Origin: Pseudomonas parafulva NBRC 16636 = DSM 17004
GTDB taxonomy: Bacteria; Pseudomonadota; Gammaproteobacteria; Pseudomonadales; Pseudomonadaceae
DNA length: 64,000 nt
Direction: 5' to 3'
Assembly (NCBI RefSeq): GCF_000730645.1
Contig: NZ_BBIU01000005.1
Coordinates: 275,862 to 339,861, forward strand
A program made the position numbers and the translations under genes. Under the pieces are notes generated by a model. The model saw nothing but the letters and a program-made list of their open reading frames with translations. It was not told the DNA's origin and searched no databases. Below are positions 12,389 to 22,131 of this stretch, one piece after another. The first letter of the stretch is position 1. Every line of letters starts with the position of its first letter.

Positions 12389-15163
12389 CTAGTTGTGTTC
12401 GATCAACACGTTGACCGGAAACTCGGAAAGTACGGCGCTTAACTTCAACTCTCTTACAGGGCTGACAACGCTTGCACCGAAAAGTCCAGTCGAGTTGGCA
12501 GGGGAAAAGGCAAACGGCAGAATTACCCGCGTATCGTCCCAATTCTGAGCTGGGATCAGGGGCGTCGCAGCCGCGCCCAGCAGCGAGCTGGCCAGGCGTG
12601 GGGCAACAATCACCGCCCGTTCGCTGTCCCCCAGGCGGGCGAATGCCACAACCTTGTCAGCGTGCTTGCCTTGCACGGCAAGGGGCAGGTAGGCCCCACG
12701 GCGGAACAGCTCAGGGTGGGCCATGCGGCAGTCGAGCACACGCGCAACCAATGCCTGTTTGACCCGTGCGTCCTGCCAGTTAGCCAGCAGCTCGGGCAGC
12801 GGCGCATTGTCGGTCAGCGAGGCGCGCCGCGCCGGGTAATCCACCGGCCTGCGGTTGTCTGGGTCGACCAGGCTGAAATCCCAGTACTCGTTGCCCTGGT
12901 ACAGGTCGGGCACACCAGGCACGGTCATGCGCATCAGGGCCTGCACCAGGCTGTTGAGCGCGCCGGGGCAACTGATCAACTGCGCGGCATCCGCCACGGA
13001 CTTGCGCAACTGCAGGTGGTCGTCGTTCAGCAGCAAGCCATCCAGATAGCGTACGCAGCTGGCTTCATAGGCTTCGTTGGGTGCGTTCCAGCTGCTGCGC
13101 AGCTTGGCCTCGCGCAGGGCCTTCTGCTGCCATTGGCGAACCCGTTCGGCGTACTGCTCCAGGCCTTGGTGGTCATCTACATCCAGGCCTAGGGGCCAGG
13201 TGCCCAGCAGGGTTTGCAGCAGCATGTACTCGTCGCCGGGGCTGGGGGCCACGCCGTCGTCCAGCGGCTCACGCAGCGGCTCGGCCAGCTCGCGCCAGTG
13301 CTCCAGGCGGCTGGCGAGCCAGGGCGCACGTTCGCTGAGCACCGCCAGGCGGGCACGGGTATCCTCGCCGCGCTTGTGGTCGTGGGTGGCAGTGGCCAGC
13401 AGGTTATCGGGGAAGTCCCGCAAGCGCCGCTGCGCCTCATTGTGGAAGTCGTCCAGTGGTGCGCCAAAGCGCTCGGCTTCAAAGCCCACATCGTTGCGCG
13501 ACAGCAGGCGTGCGCTGCGGTAGAAGGCGGTGTCCTCCACGGCCTTGGCGGCGCTGGGGGCAGTCAGTTGCTGGAAGCGTACACAGGCATGGCGCAGTTG
13601 CTTGCGTGCCCGCCCTGGCGGCAGCTGGCGCCAGCCTTCGCCACCCAGCCACTTCTCCATTTGCTCCAGCAAGGGCCAGTCTGCCTCGCTGAGGTCTTGC
13701 CGGGCGCCTTCCAGAGCCTGCTGGAAAAAGCCCTCGTCCTCAGCCGGCCTGCCGCAGGCGTTGAAGTAGGTGCGGTACACCGGGTATTGCGCCACCAGTG
13801 CTTGCAACGCTCGGCGGATAGCGCCCAGGGACAGGTCGCGGGTCATCAGGTCGTTGCGCGCCACCTGCAACAATGCCTGGGCCACCGACTCGCAGTCACC
13901 AGCCAGGCTGGCGTTGAGCACCAGGTGCCGCGCCAGGCGGATTTCTTCGGCGTAATCCGGGCGCTCGCTCACATTCGCCCACAGTTCCGTCAGCGGCGCT
14001 TCGCCGGCGGGGTCGTGCTGCAACAGCGACACCTGGTTCATGAATTCGTAGCCGGTGGTGCCGTCGGTGAGCCAGTCGCGATGCAGGTGCTCATCCACGC
14101 CCAGGATCTTCTCCACATAAATGGGGAAGTGCTCAAGCGACGCCTGCGGCGGGCGGCTGGCCATCAGGCTGGTGACGCGGCGGCGTAGCTTGCGGCAGTA
14201 GCCGCGTGGGTCGGCCAGGCCGTCGATGTGGTCGATGCGCAGGCCGTCCACCAAGCCGCGCTCGATCAGTTCGAACAGCTTGGCATGGGTGGCTTCGAAC
14301 ACCACCGAGCGTTCGACCCGCAGGCCGCCCAGTTCGTTGATGTCGAAGAAACGCCGCCAGTTGATGTCGTCCGCTGCCGTGCGCCAGCTGGCCAGGCGAT
14401 AGGTCTGACGTTCCAGCAGCAGGTGCAGGCGCTTGAAGCCCGCTTCGCTGCGGCTGTCGAAGGCCACCAATGCCGACTCCAGATCGGCACCTTCGCGCAC
14501 CAGGCGCGCCAATTCAGCTTGCAGGGGGAGGGCTTCCTCCACGGGTGCAGCCGAGTCACCCAAAGCGGTGAAGTGCTCAGCCAGGGCTGCCAGCGCCGGG
14601 TCCGGGCTTAGCGCCAGGATCCAGCCATAGTCCACCGGGCAAATCGGGAAGCGGTGCTCGTAATGGGCAATCTGGAGTACGCCGTTGGCCTTGTCGAATT
14701 CAAGCGGGATCTCGCCCTCTTTCAGGGCCACGCCGTAGTCGCTGCCCAGGAACGGCAGCAGCAACTGGCCAGCCAGCAATGGGTCGGCCGAGTGCCACTG
14801 GATATCGAAGAATTCGGCATAGGGGCTGCGCCGGCCCCAGGCCAGCAGGCTCTGCCACCACGGGTTGTCGGCCCCGCCCACGGCCATGTGGTTGGATACC
14901 GTGTCTACGATCAGCCCCATGCCGTGCTGGCGCAAAGCGGCCACCAGGCGCTCCAGGGCAGCCTCACCGCCCAGTTCCGGGTTTACCTGTGTAGGGTCGA
15001 CCACGTCGTAGCCGTGCCGCGACCCGGCGCGGGCTTTCAGCAGGGGCGATGCGTACAGGTGGCTGATGCCCAGCTGGGCGAAGTAGGGCACCAGCGGCAG
15101 GGCGTGGTCGAGAGTGAAGTCGCTGTGAAATTGCAGGCGCAGCGTGGCGGTAAGCGGCTTCAT
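12389..15163 (-). CDS. treY: Maltooligosyl trehalose synthase TreY
   Basis: A 924-residue GH13 intramolecular transglucosylase that converts the reducing-end alpha-1,4 bond of a maltodextrin to alpha-1,1, giving maltooligosyl-trehalose. Diagnostic stretches are LIVDTVSNHMAVG (84-96), DGLRIDHIDGLADP with nucleophile D311, and IYVEKIL with acid/base E351. It is slightly longer than average, but the length is usual for pseudomonads. The start overlaps the malQ stop by 4 bases. The product is the substrate of TreZ, encoded two genes upstream. Confidence 0.94.
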   Translation of the reverse strand: MKPLTATLRLQFHSDFTLDHALPLVPYFAQLGISHLYASPLLKARAGSRHGYDVVDPTQVNPELGGEAALERLVAALRQHGMGLIVDTVSNHMAVGGADNPWWQSLLAWGRRSPYAEFFDIQWHSADPLLAGQLLLPFLGSDYGVALKEGEIPLEFDKANGVLQIAHYEHRFPICPVDYGWILALSPDPALAALAEHFTALGDSAAPVEEALPLQAELARLVREGADLESALVAFDSRSEAGFKRLHLLLERQTYRLASWRTAADDINWRRFFDINELGGLRVERSVVFEATHAKLFELIERGLVDGLRIDHIDGLADPRGYCRKLRRRVTSLMASRPPQASLEHFPIYVEKILGVDEHLHRDWLTDGTTGYEFMNQVSLLQHDPAGEAPLTELWANVSERPDYAEEIRLARHLVLNASLAGDCESVAQALLQVARNDLMTRDLSLGAIRRALQALVAQYPVYRTYFNACGRPAEDEGFFQQALEGARQDLSEADWPLLEQMEKWLGGEGWRQLPPGRARKQLRHACVRFQQLTAPSAAKAVEDTAFYRSARLLSRNDVGFEAERFGAPLDDFHNEAQRRLRDFPDNLLATATHDHKRGEDTRARLAVLSERAPWLASRLEHWRELAEPLREPLDDGVAPSPGDEYMLLQTLLGTWPLGLDVDDHQGLEQYAERVRQWQQKALREAKLRSSWNAPNEAYEASCVRYLDGLLLNDDHLQLRKSVADAAQLISCPGALNSLVQALMRMTVPGVPDLYQGNEYWDFSLVDPDNRRPVDYPARRASLTDNAPLPELLANWQDARVKQALVARVLDCRMAHPELFRRGAYLPLAVQGKHADKVVAFARLGDSERAVIVAPRLASSLLGAAATPLIPAQNWDDTRVILPFAFSPANSTGLFGASVVSPVRELKLSAVLSEFPVNVLIEHN

Positions 15164-17229
15164 CGGTCGCGCTCCCAGGCTTGCTCGCGGGCTTGGGCCA
15201 GCAGCTCCAGGCGCCGTGCGGCGTCTGCATCGTCCAGCATGCGGTCGGCGGGCAGGGCAAAGCGGCGGCGCCAGTTGGGGTGGCCATCGGTGGTGCCGGG
15301 CATGTTGGGCTGTTCGTCCAGGCCGAGCAGGTCTTCGAGCGGGACCAGTACCAAGGGTGCGCGGGTATGGCCTACATAACGGATAGCGGCATCGATCACG
15401 GCAGAGGTGTCCTCAAGCGGGCCATAGTTGGTTTCCAGCGTACGGCGCAGGCCGTCGTGTTCCTTCTGGCGGTCGGCGCGCCAGTGTTGCTCGGTGGCGG
15501 CATCGACCAGCCCCAGGCGGTGGCTCCAGTCGATATCGCGGTTCTGCAGCCAACCAGCCACGGGGGCGAGGTCGTGGGTGCCGGTGGTGGCCAGGGCGTC
15601 GTCGGGCCAGTCCATGATGGGTGTGAATTTGCCGGGCGAGGCTTGCTCGAACGGCAATACACGCATGCCCAACACATTCTTGGCCGCCAAGGCTTCGCGC
15701 AGCCCGTCCGGCACTGTGCCCAGGTCTTCTCCCAGGATGACCGCCTGGTTGCGCACCGACTCCAGCGCCAGCAGCCGCAGCAGGTCTTCCAGCGGGTAAT
15801 TCAGGTAGGCACCTTCGCTGGGCTTGGCGCCACGGGGGATCACCCACAACCGGCGCAGGCCCATGACGTGGTCGATGCGCAGGCCGCCGGCGTTGGCCAT
15901 GTTGGCCCTGAGCATTTCGATGAAGGCGCGGTAGCCGTTGCGCTTCAGGCCCTCGGGTGAGAACCCGCAAATGCCCCAGTCCTGGCCGGCGCGGTTGAGG
16001 ATATCGGGCGGCGCGCCCACGGTGAGGTTGGCCAGCAATTCGTCTTGGCGGCTCCAGGCCTGGCTACCGGCGCCATCGGCCCCCACCGCCAGGTCTGCAA
16101 TCAGCCCGATGCCCATGCCGTTGCCTGTGGCGGCCTGTTGAGCACGGCGCACGCTGCGCTCGGTCAGCCACTGGCAGAAGGCATGGAATTCCACGCTGGA
16201 CGGGTAGCTTTCGGCAAGGCTCTGCACGCTCGGGTGATACGGGTCGCGCCACTCGGCTGGCCATTTGCGCCAGTCGGCGCCCAGGCCTTCATCCACCGCC
16301 TTGGCTTGCAGTACCTCGAAGCGGCAGTGATGTTCCAGCGCTTCCCCGGCGTCGTCGCGGAAGCTTTCGAAATCGGTGCGCAGGGGGTGGTCGCCCTGGC
16401 AAAAATCCTTGTACAGCGCACGCAGCAGCTGGAAGCGGAAGTCGGCTGCACGCGGCCAGTCCACCAGCGGTTCCTGCTCCAGCGCTTCGAGTGCCTGCTC
16501 AAGCCCACTGCTGACGATGGCCGTCCTTACAGCGCGCTCCCCCAGGATGGCGGCTGGGCTGGCGTACAGGGTGTTCAGCAGCAGGCGGCTGGAGGGTGAG
16601 TAGGGGCTGTAGTGCTCCTGCTCGAAGGCGGACAACGCGTGAATAGGGCTTATGGCCAGTGCGTCTGCGCCGCGCTCGGCGGCGCTGCGGGCCAGCTGTT
16701 CCAGGGCCAGGCAGTCGCCGTAGCCCCCGTCGCCGGGGCGGCGCAAGCTGTAGAGCTGCGCTGAAAGGCCCCAGCAGCGTGCGGGGGCTTCTTCGGCTAC
16801 CTCGTGCAACGACAGGCAGCCGGCTGGTGCCACGGCCAGCGTGAACCCATGCCCCGACACCTCAAGCTGGTGGTAACCCACCGGCAGGGTGCCGGGCAGC
16901 CGGGCATGGGCGTCCAGCGCCAGTTCCGTCTGGTTGCCGTCCTCCAGCTCACAGCGCACTGCTGCGCCGCTGGCAAAATAGCGTGAGAGGTCGAGCGGCT
17001 CGCCTTGGTCTGCAGTCAACAACGGGGGCACATGGTCGGCATCGTCGCTGTGCTGGAGGTCTGCCAGGCTTTCGCGAACCTGCGCATCATCCGCCGCAGC
17101 ATGGCCGAGCGCTTCAAGCACCTGGCGCAACACGTCATCACTGACTTGCTGCGGCTTGTTGTTGGCATCGACCCAGTCGCGTGCCAACCCGGCTGCGCTG
17201 GCCAGTTTATGGAGCAAGGTTTCGCTCAT
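15160..17229 (-). CDS. malQ: 4-alpha-glucanotransferase (amylomaltase) MalQ
   Basis: A 689-residue GH77 enzyme that disproportionates maltodextrins by moving glucan segments between chains. The triad is D453 in RIDHVMGL, E501 in LGEDLGTVP and D553 in TTGTHDL. It has the N-terminal extension of about 130 residues seen in E. coli-type MalQ. The gene overlaps treZ upstream and treY downstream by 4 bases each, so the three are translationally coupled. In this setting it lengthens short maltodextrins so that TreY can use them. Confidence 0.94.
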   Translation of the reverse strand: MSETLLHKLASAAGLARDWVDANNKPQQVSDDVLRQVLEALGHAAADDAQVRESLADLQHSDDADHVPPLLTADQGEPLDLSRYFASGAAVRCELEDGNQTELALDAHARLPGTLPVGYHQLEVSGHGFTLAVAPAGCLSLHEVAEEAPARCWGLSAQLYSLRRPGDGGYGDCLALEQLARSAAERGADALAISPIHALSAFEQEHYSPYSPSSRLLLNTLYASPAAILGERAVRTAIVSSGLEQALEALEQEPLVDWPRAADFRFQLLRALYKDFCQGDHPLRTDFESFRDDAGEALEHHCRFEVLQAKAVDEGLGADWRKWPAEWRDPYHPSVQSLAESYPSSVEFHAFCQWLTERSVRRAQQAATGNGMGIGLIADLAVGADGAGSQAWSRQDELLANLTVGAPPDILNRAGQDWGICGFSPEGLKRNGYRAFIEMLRANMANAGGLRIDHVMGLRRLWVIPRGAKPSEGAYLNYPLEDLLRLLALESVRNQAVILGEDLGTVPDGLREALAAKNVLGMRVLPFEQASPGKFTPIMDWPDDALATTGTHDLAPVAGWLQNRDIDWSHRLGLVDAATEQHWRADRQKEHDGLRRTLETNYGPLEDTSAVIDAAIRYVGHTRAPLVLVPLEDLLGLDEQPNMPGTTDGHPNWRRRFALPADRMLDDADAARRLELLAQAREQAWERDR

Positions 17230-18968
17230 GGCGCCTCCTGGCCAGCGGGCAGCAAGGTGACCACGCAGCTGTAAGGGGAAAGGGTAGAGCCCGGGTGGGC
17301 CGTGTCGCCGCTGTCGAACAGGCAGGCACCGGCAGGCGGCGCATGCAACGTGAGCGGCTGCTCGGAGAGGTTGAGGTCGATGCGTAGCGTGCTGCCATCA
17401 CCCAGCTGCCAACGGGCGCTGAGTGCCTTGTCTGCCAACACTTCTGCACCCAGAGCACGTGTACCAGGCAGGCGCGGCATCAACTGTTGCCTACGTACCG
17501 CCAGCAACTGCTGGTACAGCCCGTGCCAGCCCGCCAGCACATCCTGTGCATCGGGCCGCGAGTCATCGAAGGTCTGCCGGGCGTTGGGGTCGGGGATGCG
17601 CGCCCGTTGCTCCGGGTCGGCAAACGCGGCGAAGTGCTCGAACTCGCCCCGGCGGCCTTCGCGCACCGCGTCGGCCAACTCATCGTGGAAGTCGGTGAAG
17701 AACAGGAACGGTGCACGGCTGCCGTCATCATCGCCCATGAACAGCAGCGGAATCATCGGGCTCAGCAACAGCAAACCCGTGGCTGCCCGCAGCGCGGCAG
17801 GCGGTGCCAGGCGGGTGAGGCGCTCGCCCATCGCCCGGTTGCCGATCTGGTCGTGGTTCTGCAGGAACAGCACAAAGGCGCTGGGCTGTAGATGTCCGCT
17901 CGGCTCGCCGCGGGGTTGGCCATGGCGGTTGGGTTCGCCCTGGAAGACAAAGCCCTCACTCAGGCACCGGGCCAGCTTGTTGATCGGCTGGTGCTTGTAG
18001 TCTTCGTAATAGCCCTCGGTCTCGCCTGTGAGCAATACATGCAGCGCGTTGTGGCCGTCATCGTTCCACTGCGCATCAAAGCCTTGTTCCAGCAGAAACG
18101 CCTGGTTGTGCTCGTTCTCCAGCACCAGCCAAATCTGCCGGCCAGGCTCCACCGCCTCGCGCACGCGACGTGCCAGTTCAACCAGGAAGTCGGGCTGGTC
18201 GATGGCGTGCACGGCATCCAGGCGCAGCCCGTCGAAGCGGTAGTCGCACAGCCACATCAGGGCGTTCTGGATGAAGTACTCGCGCACTTCCGGGCGGCGG
18301 AAGTCAATGGCCGCGCCCCAAGGGGTCTGGCGGTCTTCCCGGAAGAAGGGGCCAGCGTAGGCATGCAGGAAGTTGCCGTCCGGGCCGAAGTGGTTGTACA
18401 CAACGTCCAGCATCACCATCAGGCCATGGCCGTGGGCCTGGTCGATCAGGCTGCACAGCTGCTCGGGGGTGCCATAGGTGTGCTGCGCCGCGTAGGGCAG
18501 CACGCCATCGTAGCCCCAGTTGCGGGTGCCCGGGAACTCGCCAACGGGCATCAGTTCGATAGCGGTGATGCCGGTTGCGGCCATGCGTGGCAACTGGCGT
18601 GCCACGCCTTCATAGCCACCCAGTACGCCGACGTGCACCTCCTGAATGACTGCTTCATGCCAAGGCCGGCCCTGCCAGGTGTGTTGCCAGGCATGGCCAG
18701 CCAGATCCACCAGCTGGCTTGGGCCGTGAACGCCCTCAGGCTGAAAGCGCGATGCCGGGTCGGCCACTTGCAGCTTGCCGTCAATGCGATAGGTGTAGCG
18801 GTCCCCGGGCTTGGCAGATGCATCAACGCTAAACCAGCCGTCACCCTCTGCCTTTAATTCAACCCCAGGTTGTTGCTGCAATTCCAAGCTCACGCTGCGC
18901 GCGTCGGGTGCCCAGAGGGCGAAGCGCGCCGACGTGGCGTCCAGTGAGTGTGCGCCATGCCTGTGCAT
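17226..18968 (-). CDS. treZ: Malto-oligosyltrehalose trehalohydrolase TreZ
   Basis: A 580-residue GH13 enzyme that cleaves the alpha-1,4 bond next to the trehalose end of maltooligosyl-trehalose, releasing free trehalose. A short CBM48-like domain covers about 10-90. Catalytic residues are D251 (FDGLRLDAVHA), E284 (LVLENEHNQ) and D373 (LQNHDQIGNR), close to the numbering of archaeal TreZ. It lies 14 bases after glgA and overlaps malQ. Together with TreY it forms the TreYZ route from alpha-glucan to trehalose. Confidence 0.94.
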   Translation of the reverse strand: MHRHGAHSLDATSARFALWAPDARSVSLELQQQPGVELKAEGDGWFSVDASAKPGDRYTYRIDGKLQVADPASRFQPEGVHGPSQLVDLAGHAWQHTWQGRPWHEAVIQEVHVGVLGGYEGVARQLPRMAATGITAIELMPVGEFPGTRNWGYDGVLPYAAQHTYGTPEQLCSLIDQAHGHGLMVMLDVVYNHFGPDGNFLHAYAGPFFREDRQTPWGAAIDFRRPEVREYFIQNALMWLCDYRFDGLRLDAVHAIDQPDFLVELARRVREAVEPGRQIWLVLENEHNQAFLLEQGFDAQWNDDGHNALHVLLTGETEGYYEDYKHQPINKLARCLSEGFVFQGEPNRHGQPRGEPSGHLQPSAFVLFLQNHDQIGNRAMGERLTRLAPPAALRAATGLLLLSPMIPLLFMGDDDGSRAPFLFFTDFHDELADAVREGRRGEFEHFAAFADPEQRARIPDPNARQTFDDSRPDAQDVLAGWHGLYQQLLAVRRQQLMPRLPGTRALGAEVLADKALSARWQLGDGSTLRIDLNLSEQPLTLHAPPAGACLFDSGDTAHPGSTLSPYSCVVTLLPAGQEAP

Positions 18969-18982
18969 CTTCGACCCCTTTT

Positions 18983-20545
18983 TCAGTAATAAGCCAGGTG
19001 AGCCTGCTTGACCAGGTCCTCGTAAAGGCGCGCATAGGGTTCAACGGCTTGGCACCAGTTGAATGGCTGCGTCATCGACAGGCAGCGCATGGCGTTGAGC
19101 AGGTCCTTTTTCTGGTAGATGTAGAAGGCGCGGCTCAGCGCTTCGCGGTAGCTTTCGACGGTCGATTCATTGAACAGGAAGCCAGTGACACCGTTCTCGA
19201 TGGTGTCGGCCAGGCCGCCGGTGTTACGGGCTACCGGCAGCGAGCCAAAGCGCTGGGCATACATCTGGCTCAGGCCGCAGGGCTCGTAGCGCGATGGCAT
19301 GAGCAAGAAGTCGCTGCCGGCGAACATCCGCCGAGCATCGGTTTCGTTGAAGCCGATGCGTACTCCGATACGGCCAGGGTGGCGCAGGGCCAGCTCGCGC
19401 ATGGCCTGCTCTTCTTCGGGCTCGCCGCGGCCGATGATCCCGATCTGGCCGCCTTGCTCGACAATGTATTCGGCAACACCCAAGGTCAGGTCCAGGCCTT
19501 TCTGGTAGACCAGGCGCGACACCACGGCAAACAACGGCCCTTCGGACGGTTCCAGTTCGAACAGTTCACGCACCGCCTCGGCGTTGCGCGCCTTGCCGTC
19601 CCAGTCATTGAGGCTGAAATTGTGCTGCAGGTAGGTGTCGGTGGCGGCATCCCAGCTGTCATCGATACCGTTGGGGATACCCCCCAGCAGCCCCTGCTGG
19701 GCCTTGCTGGCCAGGAAGCCATCCAGGCCGCAGCCAAACTCCGGCGTGGTGATCTCCTGGGCATAGGTGGCGCTGACGGTGGTGATGTGGCTGGAATAAG
19801 CCAGGCCTGCCTTGAGGAACGACAGCTTGCCGTAGAACTCCATGCCTTCCTGCTGCATGGCGTGGTCGGGGATCGCCAGTTCCGGGCTGCAGGCACGGCT
19901 GTACACGCCCTGGTAGGCCAGGTTGTGGATGGTGAACAGGGTAGGGGTGCTCAGGCCGCGCCAGTGCATGTAGGCAGGCGCCAAACCGGCAGGCCAGTCG
20001 TGGGCATGTACCAGCTCGGGCTTCCAGTGGATCATGCCTTCACCGGCCGCAATTTCGGCGGCGGCCAGGCCCAGGCGGGCGAAACGGATATGGTTGTCCG
20101 GCCAGTCGCGGCCGTTTTCGGCAGCGTACGGGGTACCGGGGCGCTGGTACAGCTCAGGGCAGATCAGCACATAGATCACCAATCCGTCGGGCAGGTCCAT
20201 GCGCCCGATCTTGCAGGGGGGCAGGGCCGCGTGGCCGCCCAGTTCACCCACGATGTGAATGGGGTTGTCGCTGTCCATCACCTGGGTGTAGCCGGGGATC
20301 AGCACCCGTACATCATGCAGGTGCGCCAGGGCGCGGGGCAGGGCGGCGGAGACGTCACCCAGGCCGCCGGTCTTGACCAGGTCAGCGATTTCCGAAGTCA
20401 CGAACAGCACCTTGCGCTTGTTCGGGTTGTTCTGGCGCTGGGCGCCGGGTGCCTTGCCTGCCGGGGGGAGCTCCGGGATGAGCGGTTCGCGATGGTCTGT
20501 GGTGAACAAGGTAGCTACATGAGGCTCGACAGCGGCACTGATCAT
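18983..20545 (-). CDS. glgA: Glycogen/starch synthase GlgA (GT5)
   Basis: A 520-residue GT5 glucosyltransferase that uses a nucleotide-glucose donor to extend alpha-1,4-glucan. The donor-binding KTGGL motif is K58-L62, and the C-terminal E-x7-E region contains PSRYEPCGLSQMY with E421. The ATG lies behind GGAGAGAAAGA. Relative to E. coli GlgA, where KTGGL starts at residue 15, there is an extra N-terminal segment of about 43 residues rich in Pro, Glu and Arg. It heads the - strand operon glgA-treZ-malQ-treY-DUF2934-glgX. No glgC (ADP-glucose pyrophosphorylase) is present in the window. GlgA may also make maltose-1-phosphate, as the mycobacterial homologue does. Confidence 0.92.
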   Translation of the reverse strand: MISAAVEPHVATLFTTDHREPLIPELPPAGKAPGAQRQNNPNKRKVLFVTSEIADLVKTGGLGDVSAALPRALAHLHDVRVLIPGYTQVMDSDNPIHIVGELGGHAALPPCKIGRMDLPDGLVIYVLICPELYQRPGTPYAAENGRDWPDNHIRFARLGLAAAEIAAGEGMIHWKPELVHAHDWPAGLAPAYMHWRGLSTPTLFTIHNLAYQGVYSRACSPELAIPDHAMQQEGMEFYGKLSFLKAGLAYSSHITTVSATYAQEITTPEFGCGLDGFLASKAQQGLLGGIPNGIDDSWDAATDTYLQHNFSLNDWDGKARNAEAVRELFELEPSEGPLFAVVSRLVYQKGLDLTLGVAEYIVEQGGQIGIIGRGEPEEEQAMRELALRHPGRIGVRIGFNETDARRMFAGSDFLLMPSRYEPCGLSQMYAQRFGSLPVARNTGGLADTIENGVTGFLFNESTVESYREALSRAFYIYQKKDLLNAMRCLSMTQPFNWCQAVEPYARLYEDLVKQAHLAYY

Positions 20546-20853
20546 TCTTTCTCTCCATCCCTAAGCTTGGCCGGGTGCTGATAACGCGGCCGTATTACGT
20601 ATATGTGGTTCTCTCTGTTTCCGAATTCTGCTTACTGCGTTCCATGCCCCTGGGTCATGCGCACGAGCGCGGCTCAATCGGCATTCCGGCCGAAAGGCAA
20701 ATGGACTGTCTGGGGTGGGTGGGCCGATTGGGCAGATTTCCCATTGCGTTGGCCTACTTATGTCCTGACCTGCCGGCTTTCGTGAAAGTTCGACTTATTT
20801 TCGTCACTTACACCCCCAGCAAAAGCTGGGCCGACAATCGAGTGTAGGGTAGA

Positions 20854-20882
20854 AAATGTGACAAATGTGACCCGCTGGTCAC
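20854..20882. promoter_or_regulatory. Tandem AAATGTGAC repeat with overlapping palindrome
   Basis: Two perfect head-to-tail copies of AAATGTGAC (20854-20862 and 20863-20871) run into the palindrome GTGACC-CGCT-GGTCAC (20867-20882). The half-site TGTGA resembles CRP/Vfr-type sites, but the spacer to TCAC is 8 bases rather than 6. It is a candidate operator for the divergent glgA and gnd operons. Confidence 0.4.
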
Positions 20883-20916
20883 TATTGTCAGGCCCCGTGC
20901 CAGACGCAAACGTTGG

Positions 20917-20939
20917 CGCTTGCGCCGCCAGCGCAAGCG
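20917..20939. other. Perfect 9-bp hairpin upstream of gnd
   Basis: CGCTTGCGC-CGCCA-GCGCAAGCG forms a perfect 9-bp stem with a 5-base loop, 209 bases before gnd. It could be a leader-RNA structure, an attenuator-like element or a protein site. No T-run follows. Confidence 0.4.
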
Positions 20940-21147
20940 GGCCCGGGTGGGGCACATCCGAGGGCAAGCTGCGGGGCACTGACCATCATGGCTGCACTGT
21001 GATGGTGCGTGATGATGCAGCGTGGTCTATGAAGCGGCGCTTAGCCTTGTGCCGTTCGTCGCTGAACCCTCGCGCAGCGCGCTGGACTAACCTGAAAGGC
21101 TGAACTGTCGTCATCCATTCCAGAATCCAGAAGGGGAGCATCGGCTC

Positions 21148-22131
21148 ATGCAATTGGGAATCGTCGGGCTTGGCCGCATGGGCGGCAATATCGCAAGGCG
21201 GCTGATGCGCGCCGGCCACCACACCGTGGTGCACGACCGCAACCTGGATGCCGTTACCGCGCTGGAAGGTGAGGGCAGCCAACCTGCCCAGGACCTGGGC
21301 GCATTGGTGGCACAGCTGCAGGCACCCCGTGCGGTGTGGGTGATGTTGCCGGCAGGTGAGCCTACCGAACAGACCATCGCCCAGCTTGCCGACCTGCTGG
21401 AACCGGGGGATGCGATCATCGACGGCGGCAACACCTTCTACAAGGACGACATGCGCCGCGCCGCCGAGCTGGCCACGCGCGGGCTGCATTACCTGGACGT
21501 GGGCACGTCCGGTGGCGTGTGGGGGCTGGAGCGTGGCTACTGCATGATGATTGGCGGCGAAAAGGACGTGTTCGAGCGGCTGGAACCGCTGTTTCTGGCA
21601 CTCGCCCCTGGCGTGGGTGAAATCCCGCGTACCCATGGCCTGAGCGGTGAACACCAGCGTGCCGAGCACGGGTACATTCACGCCGGCCCGCCTGGCGCCG
21701 GGCACTACGTGAAGATGGTGCATAACGGCATCGAATACGGGCTGATGCAGGCCTATGCCGAAGGCTTCGACCTGCTGCGCAGCAAGGGCGGTACCGAATT
21801 GCCCGAAGACCAGCGCTTCGACCTGAATGTGGCGGAAATTGCCGAAGTGTGGCGACGCGGCAGCGTGGTGACGTCCTGGCTGTTGGACCTCACCGCCGAC
21901 GCGCTGGCCGCCGACCCTCAGCTTGCCCAGTTCAGCGGCTCGGTGTCGGACAGCGGCGAAGGGCGCTGGACGGTAGATGCCGCAGTGGAGCAGGCGGTGC
22001 CGGTGCCGGTGCTGTCCAGCGCGCTGTTCGCACGGTTCCGCTCCCGGCAGCAACAGGGTACCTACGGTGACAAAGTGCTCTCGGCCATGCGCCTGGGGTT
22101 TGGTGGCCACGTCGAGAAAAAACCTGAATGA
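21148..22131 (+). CDS. gnd: 6-phosphogluconate dehydrogenase, short (NAD-type) form
   Basis: A 327-residue oxidoreductase that oxidatively decarboxylates 6-phosphogluconate to ribulose-5-phosphate. The Rossmann motif [13 protein letters not shown] is at 7-19, [12 protein letters not shown] at 119-130, and the catalytic region [13 protein letters not shown] carries K189, N193 and E196. It is about 140 residues shorter than E. coli Gnd (468), which places it in the YqeC/GndA-like short class that is often NAD-dependent. Cofactor choice is not proven by sequence. GGGGAGC precedes the ATG. The stop overlaps the zwf start (ATGA), so the two enzymes of the oxidative pentose phosphate branch are coupled. 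Confidence 0.9.
   Translation: MQLGIVGLGRMGGNIARRLMRAGHHTVVHDRNLDAVTALEGEGSQPAQDLGALVAQLQAPRAVWVMLPAGEPTEQTIAQLADLLEPGDAIIDGGNTFYKDDMRRAAELATRGLHYLDVGTSGGVWGLERGYCMMIGGEKDVFERLEPLFLALAPGVGEIPRTHGLSGEHQRAEHGYIHAGPPGAGHYVKMVHNGIEYGLMQAYAEGFDLLRSKGGTELPEDQRFDLNVAEIAEVWRRGSVVTSWLLDLTADALAADPQLAQFSGSVSDSGEGRWTVDAAVEQAVPVPVLSSALFARFRSRQQQGTYGDKVLSAMRLGFGGHVEKKPE

Larger units (their letters stand above)
20546..21147. other. 602-bp divergent intergenic region glgA / gnd
   Basis: It holds the promoters for the glgA operon (-) and the gnd-zwf-GH15 operon (+), though no textbook sigma-70 site stands out. Visible features are the AAATGTGAC tandem repeat with adjacent palindrome (20854-20882) and a hairpin (20917-20939). 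Short open frames here lack ribosome binding sites and recognisable composition, and I do not call them. The GGGGAGC Shine-Dalgarno of gnd is at its right edge. Confidence 0.5.

Noticed and set aside
20575..20847. 90-residue open frame upstream of glgA on the + strand
   Set aside because: It has no Shine-Dalgarno and no family-like sequence, and it lies in a divergent promoter region.
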